The notes beneath the pieces were generated by a model that ran no database searches, was not told where the DNA came from, and was given only the letters and a program-made list of their open reading frames with translations. Made by a program: the position numbers and the translations under genes. Shown piece by piece: positions 1 to 8,077 of a DNA stretch of 41,961 nucleotides (positions within the stretch are counted from its first letter, which is position 1; each line of letters starts with the position of its first letter). This stretch comes from Myxococcales bacterium. Lineage in GTDB: Bacteria; Myxococcota_A; Polyangia; Polyangiales; Polyangiaceae. Location of the stretch: positions 1 to 41,961 of the forward strand of contig JAAFHV010000051.1 of the NCBI GenBank assembly GCA_013297655.1, in the 5' to 3' direction.

Positions 1-184
1 CGACGAGGAGGGGGAGCCCGCTCCCGAAGAGGGTGAGCGCGACGAAGGTGGTCGAGAGGGTGGGGGAGACCTGCGCGACGAGCTTGGCGGTGCGGAGCGT
101 GTAACGTGCGCTCGTTCGCAGCCGTACGCCGAGCGGCTCGGGAGCGGGTGGCTCTTGGACGTGACGGCGCGAGGGTTTCGCCAA
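1..184 (-). CDS. Partial membrane protein, possibly ABC exporter N-terminus
   Basis: Reading leftward from a TTG at 184, two codons past the stop of the LolC/E-like gene and in the same frame, the sequence stays open to the window edge (about 61 residues). It starts LAKPSRRHVQEPPAPEPLGV and continues with a basic stretch, then a hydrophobic segment (VSPTLSTTFVALTLFGSG). A Pro-rich cytoplasmic lead followed by a first membrane helix resembles the start of an ABC exporter transmembrane domain, but too little is visible to be sure. No ATG or GTG is available in this frame, so the TTG start is inferred from the tight coupling to the upstream permease. Confidence 0.35.
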   Translation of the reverse strand, partial: MAKPSRRHVQEPPAPEPLGVRLRTSARYTLRTAKLVAQVSPTLSTTFVALTLFGSGLPLLV

Positions 185-187
185 CGC

Positions 188-1846
188 CTACTCGAAGCGA
201 AGGCCGTCGACGGGGCGGATCGACGACGCCGCGAGCGCCGGGTACACCGTCGCGAGCGTGCAGATGACGATCGCCGAGACGGCCACGAGCGCGAAGTCGC
301 TCGGGTTCACCGCGACGGGCAGACGATCGATGTAATACACGTCTGGATCGAGCCGCACGCCGAACCACTCGAGGCCCTTGAAGCTGGCGGTGGCCGAGCT
401 CACCCCGAGGAACGTGCCGAGCACACCGACGACCACGCCCTCCAAAATGAAGGTGCGCAAGATCATGCCGTCGCTCGCGCCGAGCGCCTTCAGCACCGCG
501 ATGTCTTTGGTCTTTTCGGTGACGAGCAGGAGCAGCGTGCAGATGATGCAGAAGCTGGCGGCGACCGTCATGAGGGTGAGCACGAGCACCACCACGAGCT
601 TCTCGACCTTGAGCGCGGAGAAGAGGTTCTTGTTGATGCCACGCCAGTCTCGGACGCGGAGCTCGCTCCGCCCGATGGTCTGCTCGAAGGCGACGAAGTC
701 GAAGTCTTGGAGGTCCGCGTCGTCGACCTTTACGTCGATCGCGGACACCTTCCCCGCCATCCCGAAGTACTCCCGCGCCGAATCGAGCGTGGTGTACACG
801 TGGCTCGCGTCGTACTCGTACATGCCGCTGAAGAACACCGCCGCGATGCGGAAGCGCTTCGTCTTGGGCATTACGCCCATCGGCCCCAAATCGCCGAGCG
901 GCGAGATGAGGGTGACCTCGTCCCCCACGTAGACGTGGAGCGTCTTGGCGAGCTCGCGGCCGACCACGATGCCGGGGCGAATCGGGGGCGGAGGCAGCTT
1001 CTCGCGCGTGATGGGATCGTACTCGAAGATGAACGACTCGGGCCCCTTGGTGTAGGGCTCGCCGCCGGGGCCGAGGCCGATGATCTCTTTTTCCGGCAAG
1101 TGGAGGAGCATGTCCGGCTTCTCCAGGTACTCGAGCTTTCCGACCTCGATGTTGACCGGCAGATCGATCACGGTGCCGATCGTCTTCGGCTCGATCCCGC
1201 GCACGACCACGCCGGCGAGGTTCGAGTTCGAGGTGATCATGACCTCCCCGTAGAGCACCGGAGACGCGCCGATCACGTGCGGCGATTTGCGGATCTTCTC
1301 GACGAGCGGCTCACCATCGGTGAACGGCGCTTGTGAGGTCTGATCGACCACGATGTGCGCGTTGTTCCCCAGGATTTTGCGCTTCAGGTCGGCCGCAAAG
1401 CCGCCCATGACGCTGGTGGCGCCGCACAAAACGAACGACGCGATCGCGACCCCGGAGATGGAGAGCACGCTGATGAGAGAGAGCGAGCCGGCCTTCTGCG
1501 AGCGCACGTGGCGGATCGCGACGAAGAGGGTAAACGAGCGCTTCTCGACCACGTCGAACAAGAACGGGACGACGATCGAGAGGCCGACCCAGAGGAGCAC
1601 GAGGCCGCTAAAGAGGGCCCCTGCGCGCACCGCCGCGTCTTTCACGCTCCAGGCCGAGCCGCGGAGCATGGGCAGCTTGGTGGTCCAGTACGTGAGGCGC
1701 ATGAAGCACCCCCCCGCGAGCGCCCCGAGCACGCTCGAGATCACGCGCCCCACCTTGCGGTTCCGCGCTTCGCGCACGGCGCGGCCGAGCAAGAGCACCG
1801 ACGCGACGCCGACGAGCACGAGGAGCACGAGGAGAGGAACGGACAT
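188..1846 (-). CDS. LolC/LolE-like lipoprotein-release ABC permease
   Basis: A 552-residue permease of the FtsX/MacB-like LolC/E family, which with a LolD ATPase extracts lipoproteins from the inner membrane for the outer membrane. After about 100 extra N-terminal residues with hydrophobic stretches (near 3-23, 35-55 and 75-98) comes the family-type start FVAIRHVRSQKAGSLSLISV. A long periplasmic MacB-type domain follows, then the C-terminal FtsX domain with three helices (about 415-440, 465-490, 515-540) and the typical TEKTKDIAVLKALGAS loop. The N-terminal extension makes it longer than standard LolC/E (about 400 residues). A 615-bp leader region lies upstream and a possible further transport gene starts 3 bases after its TAG. 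No LolD is visible in the window. It could instead be a general MacB-like permease. Confidence 0.85.
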   Translation of the reverse strand: MSVPLLVLLVLVGVASVLLLGRAVREARNRKVGRVISSVLGALAGGCFMRLTYWTTKLPMLRGSAWSVKDAAVRAGALFSGLVLLWVGLSIVVPFLFDVVEKRSFTLFVAIRHVRSQKAGSLSLISVLSISGVAIASFVLCGATSVMGGFAADLKRKILGNNAHIVVDQTSQAPFTDGEPLVEKIRKSPHVIGASPVLYGEVMITSNSNLAGVVVRGIEPKTIGTVIDLPVNIEVGKLEYLEKPDMLLHLPEKEIIGLGPGGEPYTKGPESFIFEYDPITREKLPPPPIRPGIVVGRELAKTLHVYVGDEVTLISPLGDLGPMGVMPKTKRFRIAAVFFSGMYEYDASHVYTTLDSAREYFGMAGKVSAIDVKVDDADLQDFDFVAFEQTIGRSELRVRDWRGINKNLFSALKVEKLVVVLVLTLMTVAASFCIICTLLLLVTEKTKDIAVLKALGASDGMILRTFILEGVVVGVLGTFLGVSSATASFKGLEWFGVRLDPDVYYIDRLPVAVNPSDFALVAVSAIVICTLATVYPALAASSIRPVDGLRFE

Positions 1847-1995
1847 GCGAGACCAAGACTCTTAGCGCTCCTTGGTTCTTCCAGGGAAGCCGTGAGGTAA
1901 GGAAAGCAGGGGGGATGGGCCTGGGGCGGGGTCTGCGGCGCGGCTTGGAAGCGGCGAGAGGCCAAGCGGACGGCGCGGGGCCCGCGGGGGCAGGC

Positions 1996-2068
1996 TTTTT
2001 GTGCGCGGCGCGCACACGGCTGTGGGTCGGCGCAGGTGAACGGATTTTTTGTGCGCGGCGCGCACACG
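1996..2068. repeat. Two copies of a 23-bp repeat with 7-bp palindrome
   Basis: A run of T followed by TGTGCGC-GGC-GCGCACA, a perfect 7-bp inverted repeat with a 3-base loop, occurs at 1996-2018 and again at 2046-2068, exactly 50 bp apart. The T-run precedes the hairpin on the plus strand, and becomes an A-run after it on the minus strand, so neither copy is an intrinsic terminator in either direction. They lie in the region ahead of the minus-strand LolC/E-like gene. A paired protein-binding site or leader-RNA structure is possible; no function is shown. Confidence 0.7.
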
Positions 2069-2165
2069 TCTGTGAGGCGGCGAGGCCGGAAGACTTGGAT
2101 GGAGGCCGAGGCGCGCGCGGGACCGGGCAGAAACCGGGGACAGGTAGGCCGGGGCCGTCACCGGT

Positions 2166-2314
2166 GCGGCTTTGGGATTGGGGGGTGGGTCCCCCCCGGA
2201 CTCGGCGGCCGACAGTTCTTCGAGGTCTTGCCGCAGACGCAGATGCTGGTTCCAGCCCGAACATACGCACGCGCCTCAGACACAGGACCCCCCACCCCCC
2301 AATCCCAAAGCCGC
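2166..2314. repeat. Perfect 24-bp inverted repeat with about 100-bp loop
   Basis: The 24 bases at 2166-2189 (beginning GCGGCTTTGGGATTGGGG) are exactly complementary to 2291-2314. The 101 bases between them have no good open frame. Transcription in either direction would give a long, very stable stem. It sits midway between the regulator ending at 2462 and the LolC/E-like gene starting at 1846, so it could act in processing or termination of the upstream unit, or be a non-coding RNA or a mobile repeat. Confidence 0.75.
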
Positions 2315-2352
2315 CCCCGTGCCGACCCCTCAACCCGCGGACGTCTCGTCGC

Positions 2353-2408
2353 AGGGAAGATGGGAGAGGAAGGAGAGGAGAGGGGAGAAGAGAGAAGAAG
2401 AGAGAAGG
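2353..2408. repeat. 56-bp nearly pure purine tract
   Basis: Fifty-five of 56 bases are A or G on the plus strand (one T at 2361). On the minus strand this is a pyrimidine tract beginning about 55 bases after the stop codon of the NtrC-type regulator. It might form unusual DNA or be a C/U-rich release region for rho; neither is demonstrable here. Together with the two repeats to its left it fills the 615-bp gene-free stretch 1847-2461. Confidence 0.6.
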
Positions 2409-2461
2409 ACGCGGGGCGTTCCGCGGTAGGGGGCTCGCGGGCGGTTGGTTCTCGCGGTCCG

Positions 2462-3826
2462 TCACGAAGCTCCGATGCGGTACCTCTCGAGCTTTCGGTA
2501 GAGGGTCGAACGATCGAGGCCGAGGATCTTCGCCGCCTCCGATTTGCTCCCGCCGACCACCTCCATCACCCTCGTGATGTAGCGCCGCTCGACCTCCTCC
2601 AAGCTGCATAGCTCGGTCGGATCGGTCGCGGTGACGAGCACGTGGGCGGGGGCGTGGTCCTTGATCCGTTGCGGCAGATCGTCGACCACGATCCGTGTGC
2701 CCTTCGCCAACGCGACCGCGCGCTCGATCGCGTTCTGAAGCTCGCGCACGTTGCCGGGCCACGGGTAACCGAGGAGGCGCTTCTCGACCTCGTCGGTCAT
2801 GCCCTCGAGCGTCTTCCCGTGGCGGTCGGCGAAGCGGGTGACGAACTCCCCGGCGAGGAGCAGCACGTCGTCGCCCCTCGCGCGGAGGGGCGGGAGCTCG
2901 ATGTGGACGACGTTGATGCGGTAGAGGAGATCTTCGCGGAATTTGCCCTCCGCGACGCGTGTCTCGATGTCGCGGTTCGTCGCCGCCACGATGCGCGCGT
3001 CGAAGGAGACCTCCTGGTTCGCGCCGACCGGACGCACCTTCCGCTCCTCGAGCGCGCGTAAGAGCTTGGCCTGCGTCGCGACCGGCATCTCGCCGATCTC
3101 GTCGAGGAAGAGCGTGCCGCCGGAGGCCTCGACGAAGAGACCCGTCTTCGTGGTCTTCGCGTCCGTGAACGCGCCGCGAGCGTGACCGAAAAGCTCGCTC
3201 TCGAGGAGCGCGTCCGGCAGCGCGGCGCAGTTGAGCGCGACGAAGGGCCCCTTCGCGCGAGGGCTCGCGTCGTGGAGCGCACGCGCGACGAGCTCTTTCC
3301 CGGTGCCGCTCTCGCCCGTCACGAGCACCGTCGCTCCCGTGGTCGCGACGCGGCCTACGATCTCCAACGCCTGCCCCATGACGGCGCTCCGCCCGAGGAT
3401 CCCGCGCGCCCCCGAGCGGCCGTCGACCCGCGACCGCAGCGACTGCACCTCGCGAGACAGCGCGCGATGACCGACGGCGCGCCGCAGGCTGAGCTCGAGC
3501 TGATCGGGAGAGAACGGCTTCGTCACGAAGTCGAACGCGCCGGCGCGCATCGTCTCCACCGCGGCCTCCATCGTGCCGAATCCGGTCATGACGACCACAG
3601 GCAGCTCCGGGCACGCGTCCCGTAGACGCTTGCAGAGATCGATCCCCGAGCGTGCGCCGATGCGGAGATCGGTCAACACCGCGGCGAAGTCCTCGCTCGT
3701 CGCCCTCGCGAGCGCGTCGTCCGGCGACGTGGTCGTCGTCACCGTGTATCCGCGCTTCGACAGCGTTCGTTCGAGCTCGACCAGGAGGTCGGCGTCGTCG
3801 TCCACGATGAGGATCGTCGGGCTCAT
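2462..3826 (-). CDS. NtrC-family sigma-54-dependent response regulator
   Basis: A 454-residue enhancer-binding regulator starting MSPTILIVDDD. The receiver domain shows the acidic pair D9-D10, phospho-acceptor D53, T81 and K103. The AAA+ domain has Walker A GESGTGKE (171-178), the sigma-54 contact loop as GAFTDA (218-223, a variant of GAFTGA), Walker B TLFLDEIGE and the arginine-rich second half. A C-terminal Fis-type helix-turn-helix ends in GSKSEAAKILGLDRSTLYRK. The ATG at 3826 is chosen over a longer frame because it starts the receiver fold and lies one base after the stop of the histidine kinase. Phosphorylated by that kinase, it should activate sigma-54 promoters; the candidate at 10705-10722 ahead of this same operon is an obvious possible target. 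Confidence 0.95.
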   Translation of the reverse strand: MSPTILIVDDDADLLVELERTLSKRGYTVTTTTSPDDALARATSEDFAAVLTDLRIGARSGIDLCKRLRDACPELPVVVMTGFGTMEAAVETMRAGAFDFVTKPFSPDQLELSLRRAVGHRALSREVQSLRSRVDGRSGARGILGRSAVMGQALEIVGRVATTGATVLVTGESGTGKELVARALHDASPRAKGPFVALNCAALPDALLESELFGHARGAFTDAKTTKTGLFVEASGGTLFLDEIGEMPVATQAKLLRALEERKVRPVGANQEVSFDARIVAATNRDIETRVAEGKFREDLLYRINVVHIELPPLRARGDDVLLLAGEFVTRFADRHGKTLEGMTDEVEKRLLGYPWPGNVRELQNAIERAVALAKGTRIVVDDLPQRIKDHAPAHVLVTATDPTELCSLEEVERRYITRVMEVVGGSKSEAAKILGLDRSTLYRKLERYRIGAS

Positions 3827-3827
3827 G

Positions 3828-5222
3828 TCAGGGGAGCGGAAGATAGACCGAAAACGTCGAGCCTCGGCCAATCTCGCTCGTCGCGGATAGCCAGCCCCCA
3901 TGGTCCTCCGCGATCCCCGTCGCGACGGTGAGACCGAGCCCCGTCCCGCGGCCTTCGGCCTTCGTCGTGTAGAACGGCTCGAAGATGCGGGCGAGGTTCT
4001 CCTCGCTCATGCCCTGGCCGCGGTCGACGATGTCGATCCGCGCCGCCCCGACGGCGTTCGCGAAGCCCGGGCGCACGGCGCTCTCCACGATCGCGAGGCG
4101 CATCGTGACGCGCGTTCCGGGCGGCGAAGCGGCGACCGCGTTCATCACGAGGTTCGTCACCATCTGCTCGAGTCGGAGCGGATCGGCGACGAGCGTCGTG
4201 TCTACCGCGGAGTCGGTCTCCAGCGTGACACCGTGCTTCTTCGCGAGCGGGCCCAAGAGGCGCTCGATTTCGCCGAGGAGCTCGCGGAGGGCGACCTTCT
4301 TTCGCTGCGCCTCGCTGTCGCGGGAAAAATCGAGGAGCTGACGTACGGTTCGGCTCATCTTCGCGACCTGCGCGACGATGACACGGACGGCCTCGGCCCG
4401 GTCCGTCTCGGTGGAGGAGGCGTCGGTGAGGCTCTCGGCGCGAAGCAAGACGACGTTGAACGGCGTGCCCAGCTCGTGGGCGACGGCGGAGGCGAGGGTG
4501 CCGACGGTGCGCAACCTGTCGAGATGGCGGAGCTGTTCGAGCGTCTCCACGTGCGCGGTGGCTTCGTCGGCGAGCCGCTTGCGCGCGAGGTCGAGCTTGT
4601 CGCACATCAGGTTGAGCTCGCGCTTGAGGAGGCCAATCTCGTCGGTGCGATCTTCGGGCAATCGCCCCGTGAAATCTTCGCTCGCGATGCGACGCGCTTG
4701 CGCCACGACGCGGCCCAAAGGTGCGCCGATGAGGAGGTGCCCGAGCCCGAAGACGAGCGCGCCGGCGACGAGGCCGAGACCGAGCGCGAACCCCACCTCT
4801 TCGGTCAGCGCCGCGCGCACGATCGCGGAACGGGTCGGCAGCCCGTGGGTCACTTCGAGGACACCGAGCACGCTCGCGTCGCGCGCGCGGACGGTACGAA
4901 CGTGATGCATCAGGCGTCGTTCGTTCGCCTCGTCGATCGACGAGGTGGAGGGGCGCGCCGCGACGCCGGTCACGAAGCGCGCCTCGAACGACGGGCTCCT
5001 CGCGCTCGCGGCTTCCACGACCCGGACCGCGTCGTCGACGCCACCGTGCCTCGCCTCCGAGACGATGCTCGCCTCGAGCACGTCGGCGAACGCGACGACG
5101 TCGTCCGCGGTGCGGGCCTCTGCCCGGCCCACCTCGCGCCTCGCCGCGAACCAGCTCGCGAGCAGCAAGCCGACCGAGGAGAGCACGAAGAAGAGGGCGG
5201 CGAAACGTGACACGACTTTCAT
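3828..5222 (-). CDS. Sensor histidine kinase, partner of the NtrC-type regulator
   Basis: A 464-residue membrane kinase. There is a first membrane helix at about 7-26, a periplasmic sensor region of about 110 residues with no recognised fold, and a second helix at about 143-165. A HAMP linker (about 165-215) leads to a HisKA dimerisation domain with the phospho-acceptor in AVAHELGTPFNVV (H249). The HATPase domain shows the N box NLVMNAVAA, the G1 box DRGQGMSEENL, the F box IFEPFYTTKAEG and the G2 box GRGTGLGL. It ends one base before the response regulator start, so the two are translationally coupled. It starts 106 bases after the TolC-like gene, suggesting that the exporter operon carries its own two-component switch. 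The signal sensed is unknown. Confidence 0.93.
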   Translation of the reverse strand: MKVVSRFAALFFVLSSVGLLLASWFAARREVGRAEARTADDVVAFADVLEASIVSEARHGGVDDAVRVVEAASARSPSFEARFVTGVAARPSTSSIDEANERRLMHHVRTVRARDASVLGVLEVTHGLPTRSAIVRAALTEEVGFALGLGLVAGALVFGLGHLLIGAPLGRVVAQARRIASEDFTGRLPEDRTDEIGLLKRELNLMCDKLDLARKRLADEATAHVETLEQLRHLDRLRTVGTLASAVAHELGTPFNVVLLRAESLTDASSTETDRAEAVRVIVAQVAKMSRTVRQLLDFSRDSEAQRKKVALRELLGEIERLLGPLAKKHGVTLETDSAVDTTLVADPLRLEQMVTNLVMNAVAASPPGTRVTMRLAIVESAVRPGFANAVGAARIDIVDRGQGMSEENLARIFEPFYTTKAEGRGTGLGLTVATGIAEDHGGWLSATSEIGRGSTFSVYLPLP

Positions 5223-5328
5223 GGTGGTCCTGGATACCGAGGTCGCGCTCTAGCGGTGCCGCGGCGCGGTCGGCTCCGAAGGTAGCAGCGAGACGCACCC
5301 GCGCGCGGGCGCTAGAGCGCTAGAGCGC

Positions 5329-6755
5329 TCAGCGGAGCCTGGCCGTGGCGGCGCGATAGAGCACGAGCGCGCGCTGGCACTCCGCCATCGCGTCCACCTC
5401 GCGTACGCGCGCGTCGAACGTCGCCTGCTCGCGCAGGTTCACGACGAGGAGCGTGGTGTCGCCGGCGGCGAAACGCGCCCACTCGGCGCGCTCGAGATCC
5501 TGCGAGACGGCAACCTCGCTCCGCGCCACGGCGAGGCGCGCGCGGGCCATGTCGATCGCGCTCGTCGCGTCGCGCACGTCGGCGCCGATGCGATCGCGCG
5601 CCCCGCGCTCTTGCTCGGCGATCTTGGCGAGGGCGGCCTCCGCGGCGACGGCGCGCCCCCGCGCGACGCGGTTCTGAATCGGGACGTCGAGGAACACCTG
5701 CGCTTCGAGCTCGACCGGCCGCCGTCGCCGAAATCTTTCGAGACGACGACTTGAAAGTCCAACGCAGGGAGGCGCTGGTTCTTTGCGAGCTCGACTTCCA
5801 CTTTTGCCTGCGCTTTCTGCAGCGCGAGGCGCTCGAGATCGGGGCGCCCGGAGTACGCCGCCGCGATGGCCGCGTCGAAGGTCTCGAGCGGCCAGCTCGT
5901 CGGCGCGTCGAGCACGGGGACCTTCGCCGCCCCGGGCACGATCGGCACGCCGCTCGCGGAGCGAAAGAACTGCGACAGCTCGATCGACGCTTGCTGGAAC
6001 GCGCGGTCCTGCGCGACCTTCTGCGATTGACGCTGGAGGATCGAACGCGCGTTCTCTTGCCGCTCGATCGGCGGCAGATCGCCTCGTTCGACCCGCTTCG
6101 CGATCTGCTCGTCACGGCGGAGCGCGACCTCGAGGAGCGCGTCGGCGATCTTCGTTCGCGTGCCGGCCGCGACCCACTCCCAATAGCGGAGCGCGCCGGT
6201 GCGCTTGGTGTCCAAGATCGCGGCGCCGATGCCCGCGTCGGCTCCTCTTTGGCCGATGTCGGCGCGCTCGATGTTCGCGCGCCGGCGATCGATCGATCCG
6301 TTCCTGAGCGCCGGCACCACGATGCCTGCGCGCGCTTCGCCGAGCTCGTTGGTGAGCAGCTTGCCGTCGTACACGGGTACATCCCCGCGCCCGATGCGAT
6401 AGCCCCCGAAGACCGTGCTGCCCCACACCGGGGTCGGCTGCTCGATCACGGCGTCGACGCGGAAGTTTCGGTAGTACCCGGCCGGTGCGCCCGCCGCGCG
6501 GGTGCGGAACGCGGTGTCGAAGCCGCCGGCCGACGCTTGGACCTCGGCCCGCGCTGCGTCGCCGTCACGACGGCTCGCCGCGATCGACGGGTGGGTTCGC
6601 TCGATTGATCCGAGCACGTCGACGAGGACGAGCGGTCCGTCGTTGGGGGTGGTGGTGGTGGTGGCGTTGGCGTTGGCGGCTTCGACCTCGGCGCGCGCGG
6701 CGCCGCTCGTCGCCGCCGTGAGGAGGAGAAGGCAAAGACTCACGACCCGCTTCAT
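5329..6755 (-). pseudogene. TolC-like outer-membrane efflux protein, frameshifted
   Basis: From ATG 6755 (signal peptide MKRVVSLCLLLLTAATSGAA, cleaved near ARA-E) the frame encodes an outer-membrane-factor type protein with long coiled-coil helices rich in Ala, Arg and Glu. Around 5715-5727 the frame breaks: after FQVVVSKDFGDGG it continues as unrelated Ser/Arg-rich sequence, while the adjacent frame resumes perfectly with PVELEAQVFLDVPIQNRVAR and runs to the stop at 5329. One missing base in a GGCGACGGCGG run explains it. Joined, the product would be about 475 residues, normal for TolC-family proteins. The start overlaps the stop of the HlyD-like gene by four bases (ATGA). Either a real inactivating frameshift or a sequence error. 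Confidence 0.85.
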
Positions 6756-8077
6756 TTGCCTTTTCCTTCGTTCACGGTGGTCTTCGGCGGCGCGTCCAGC
6801 GACGCGGGGAAGCCGTTGAGTTGGCGCCAGATTTCGTAGGCGAGGCTCACACGCCCGAGGATGACGAACCCCTGCGCGCGCACGCCTTGCCGCAGATATC
6901 GAGACTCGGGCCAGTGCTCGCCCTGGCCGGGGCGGACGACCACGCGGAACTTGCCCTTGCCGTCGTCGCTCGCGTCGACGAGCACGACCTCCCCGCCGAA
7001 CGTGCCGACCGCCACCTGCGGCCAGCCCGAGAACTGCACCGCCGGCCAACCCTCGAACTGGAGCCGCACCTTGCGACCGTCGGTCACGAGCGGCAGATCG
7101 TTTCCGTCGACGAGGAGCTCCACCGCGCGCTCCTCCGAGTCCGGGATCAGCACCGCGATCGGATCGCCGGCTTTCACCATCTCGGTGCCCTGCGCCACGA
7201 GGAGGTGGAGCACGGTGCCGTCGCGCGGCGCGACGATGCGCTGCGACGCCTGCCGCGAGAGGCGCGTGTCGATGCGCGTGAGCTCTGCCTGCGCGTTCGC
7301 GACCTCCGCCATCGCGTTCGCCCGGGCGGCCTCCGCGTCGCGGATCTGCGCGCTCGCGTCGGACTGAAACTTGTTTTGGTCGGACTTGAGGGCGAGCTCC
7401 TCGCTGCGTGCCGCGCTCGACGCCGCCTTCGCGCGCTCCACGTCGGTCGTCGTTCGAAGCATCTCGAGCTCGGCGAGCTCCACCGCGCGCGTCGACGTGA
7501 GGCCGTCTTTGGCGAGCGCACGTTGCCGCTCGAGGTTGAGCTTGGCGGTGCGCTCCGCGCCGATGGCGGCGTCGAGCGCGCGCTCGGCCGACACGATGCG
7601 GTCGCGCGCCATTCCAGCTCGGGAGCCGGCGGCCGAAAACCCGACCGTGCGTGATGTCTCGAGCGACGCCATGCGGTCCTCGAAGGAGCGCACCCTCGAA
7701 CGCGCAGCGAGCAGACGATCCTCGACCGCCGTTCGTTCGAGGCGCATCCGCGCCACGATGTCCGGGTCGTTGTCCGCGAGGATCGCGACGACCTCGCCCG
7801 CCTTCACTCTGGAGCCCTCGCGGACCTCCCACGTGACGATGCGACCGTCGATCGGGGCCTCGAGGTTCTGGCGGCGATCGAGGGGCGCGAAGGCGATCAC
7901 GCGACCGCGCCCGAACGACGACTGCTGCCAAGGAATGAAGAAGAGGGAGACGAACGCGCCGACGACGGTGAAGAGGACGAGGCGCGCGGTGGTGCGGCCA
8001 CGCAGGCTCGGGCGGACCATGTGCACGGCGCTACGCGTTCCCGCGTCGAGGCCGAAAGACGAACGATACGGGCTCAC
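6752..8077 (-). CDS. HlyD-family periplasmic adaptor (membrane fusion protein)
   Basis: A 441-residue adaptor linking an inner-membrane ABC exporter to a TolC-type channel. A short cytoplasmic lead is followed by one membrane helix (TARLVLFTVVGAFVSLFFIPW, about 28-48) and a lipoyl-like half motif (EAPIDGRIVTWEVREGSRVKAG). Next comes a long alpha-helical hairpin (about 100-270), then the second lipoyl half (QRIVAPRDGTVLHLLVAQGT) and a beta-barrel/membrane-proximal end. The GTG at 8077 is preferred because it overlaps the stop of the exporter gene by four bases (GTGA); an internal ATG 16 codons later is the alternative. No lesion is visible in this gene, unlike its two partners. Confidence 0.9.
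   Translation of the reverse strand: MSPYRSSFGLDAGTRSAVHMVRPSLRGRTTARLVLFTVVGAFVSLFFIPWQQSSFGRGRVIAFAPLDRRQNLEAPIDGRIVTWEVREGSRVKAGEVVAILADNDPDIVARMRLERTAVEDRLLAARSRVRSFEDRMASLETSRTVGFSAAGSRAGMARDRIVSAERALDAAIGAERTAKLNLERQRALAKDGLTSTRAVELAELEMLRTTTDVERAKAASSAARSEELALKSDQNKFQSDASAQIRDAEAARANAMAEVANAQAELTRIDTRLSRQASQRIVAPRDGTVLHLLVAQGTEMVKAGDPIAVLIPDSEERAVELLVDGNDLPLVTDGRKVRLQFEGWPAVQFSGWPQVAVGTFGGEVVLVDASDDGKGKFRVVVRPGQGEHWPESRYLRQGVRAQGFVILGRVSLAYEIWRQLNGFPASLDAPPKTTVNEGKGK

Noticed and set aside
1996-2068. Hairpins beside T-runs as intrinsic terminators
   Set aside because: The T-run lies on the wrong side of the stem for either strand.
1608-5298. Long antisense or alternative-frame ORFs over the regulator and kinase genes
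   Set aside because: Arg/Ala-rich shadows caused by high GC; no motif or start support.
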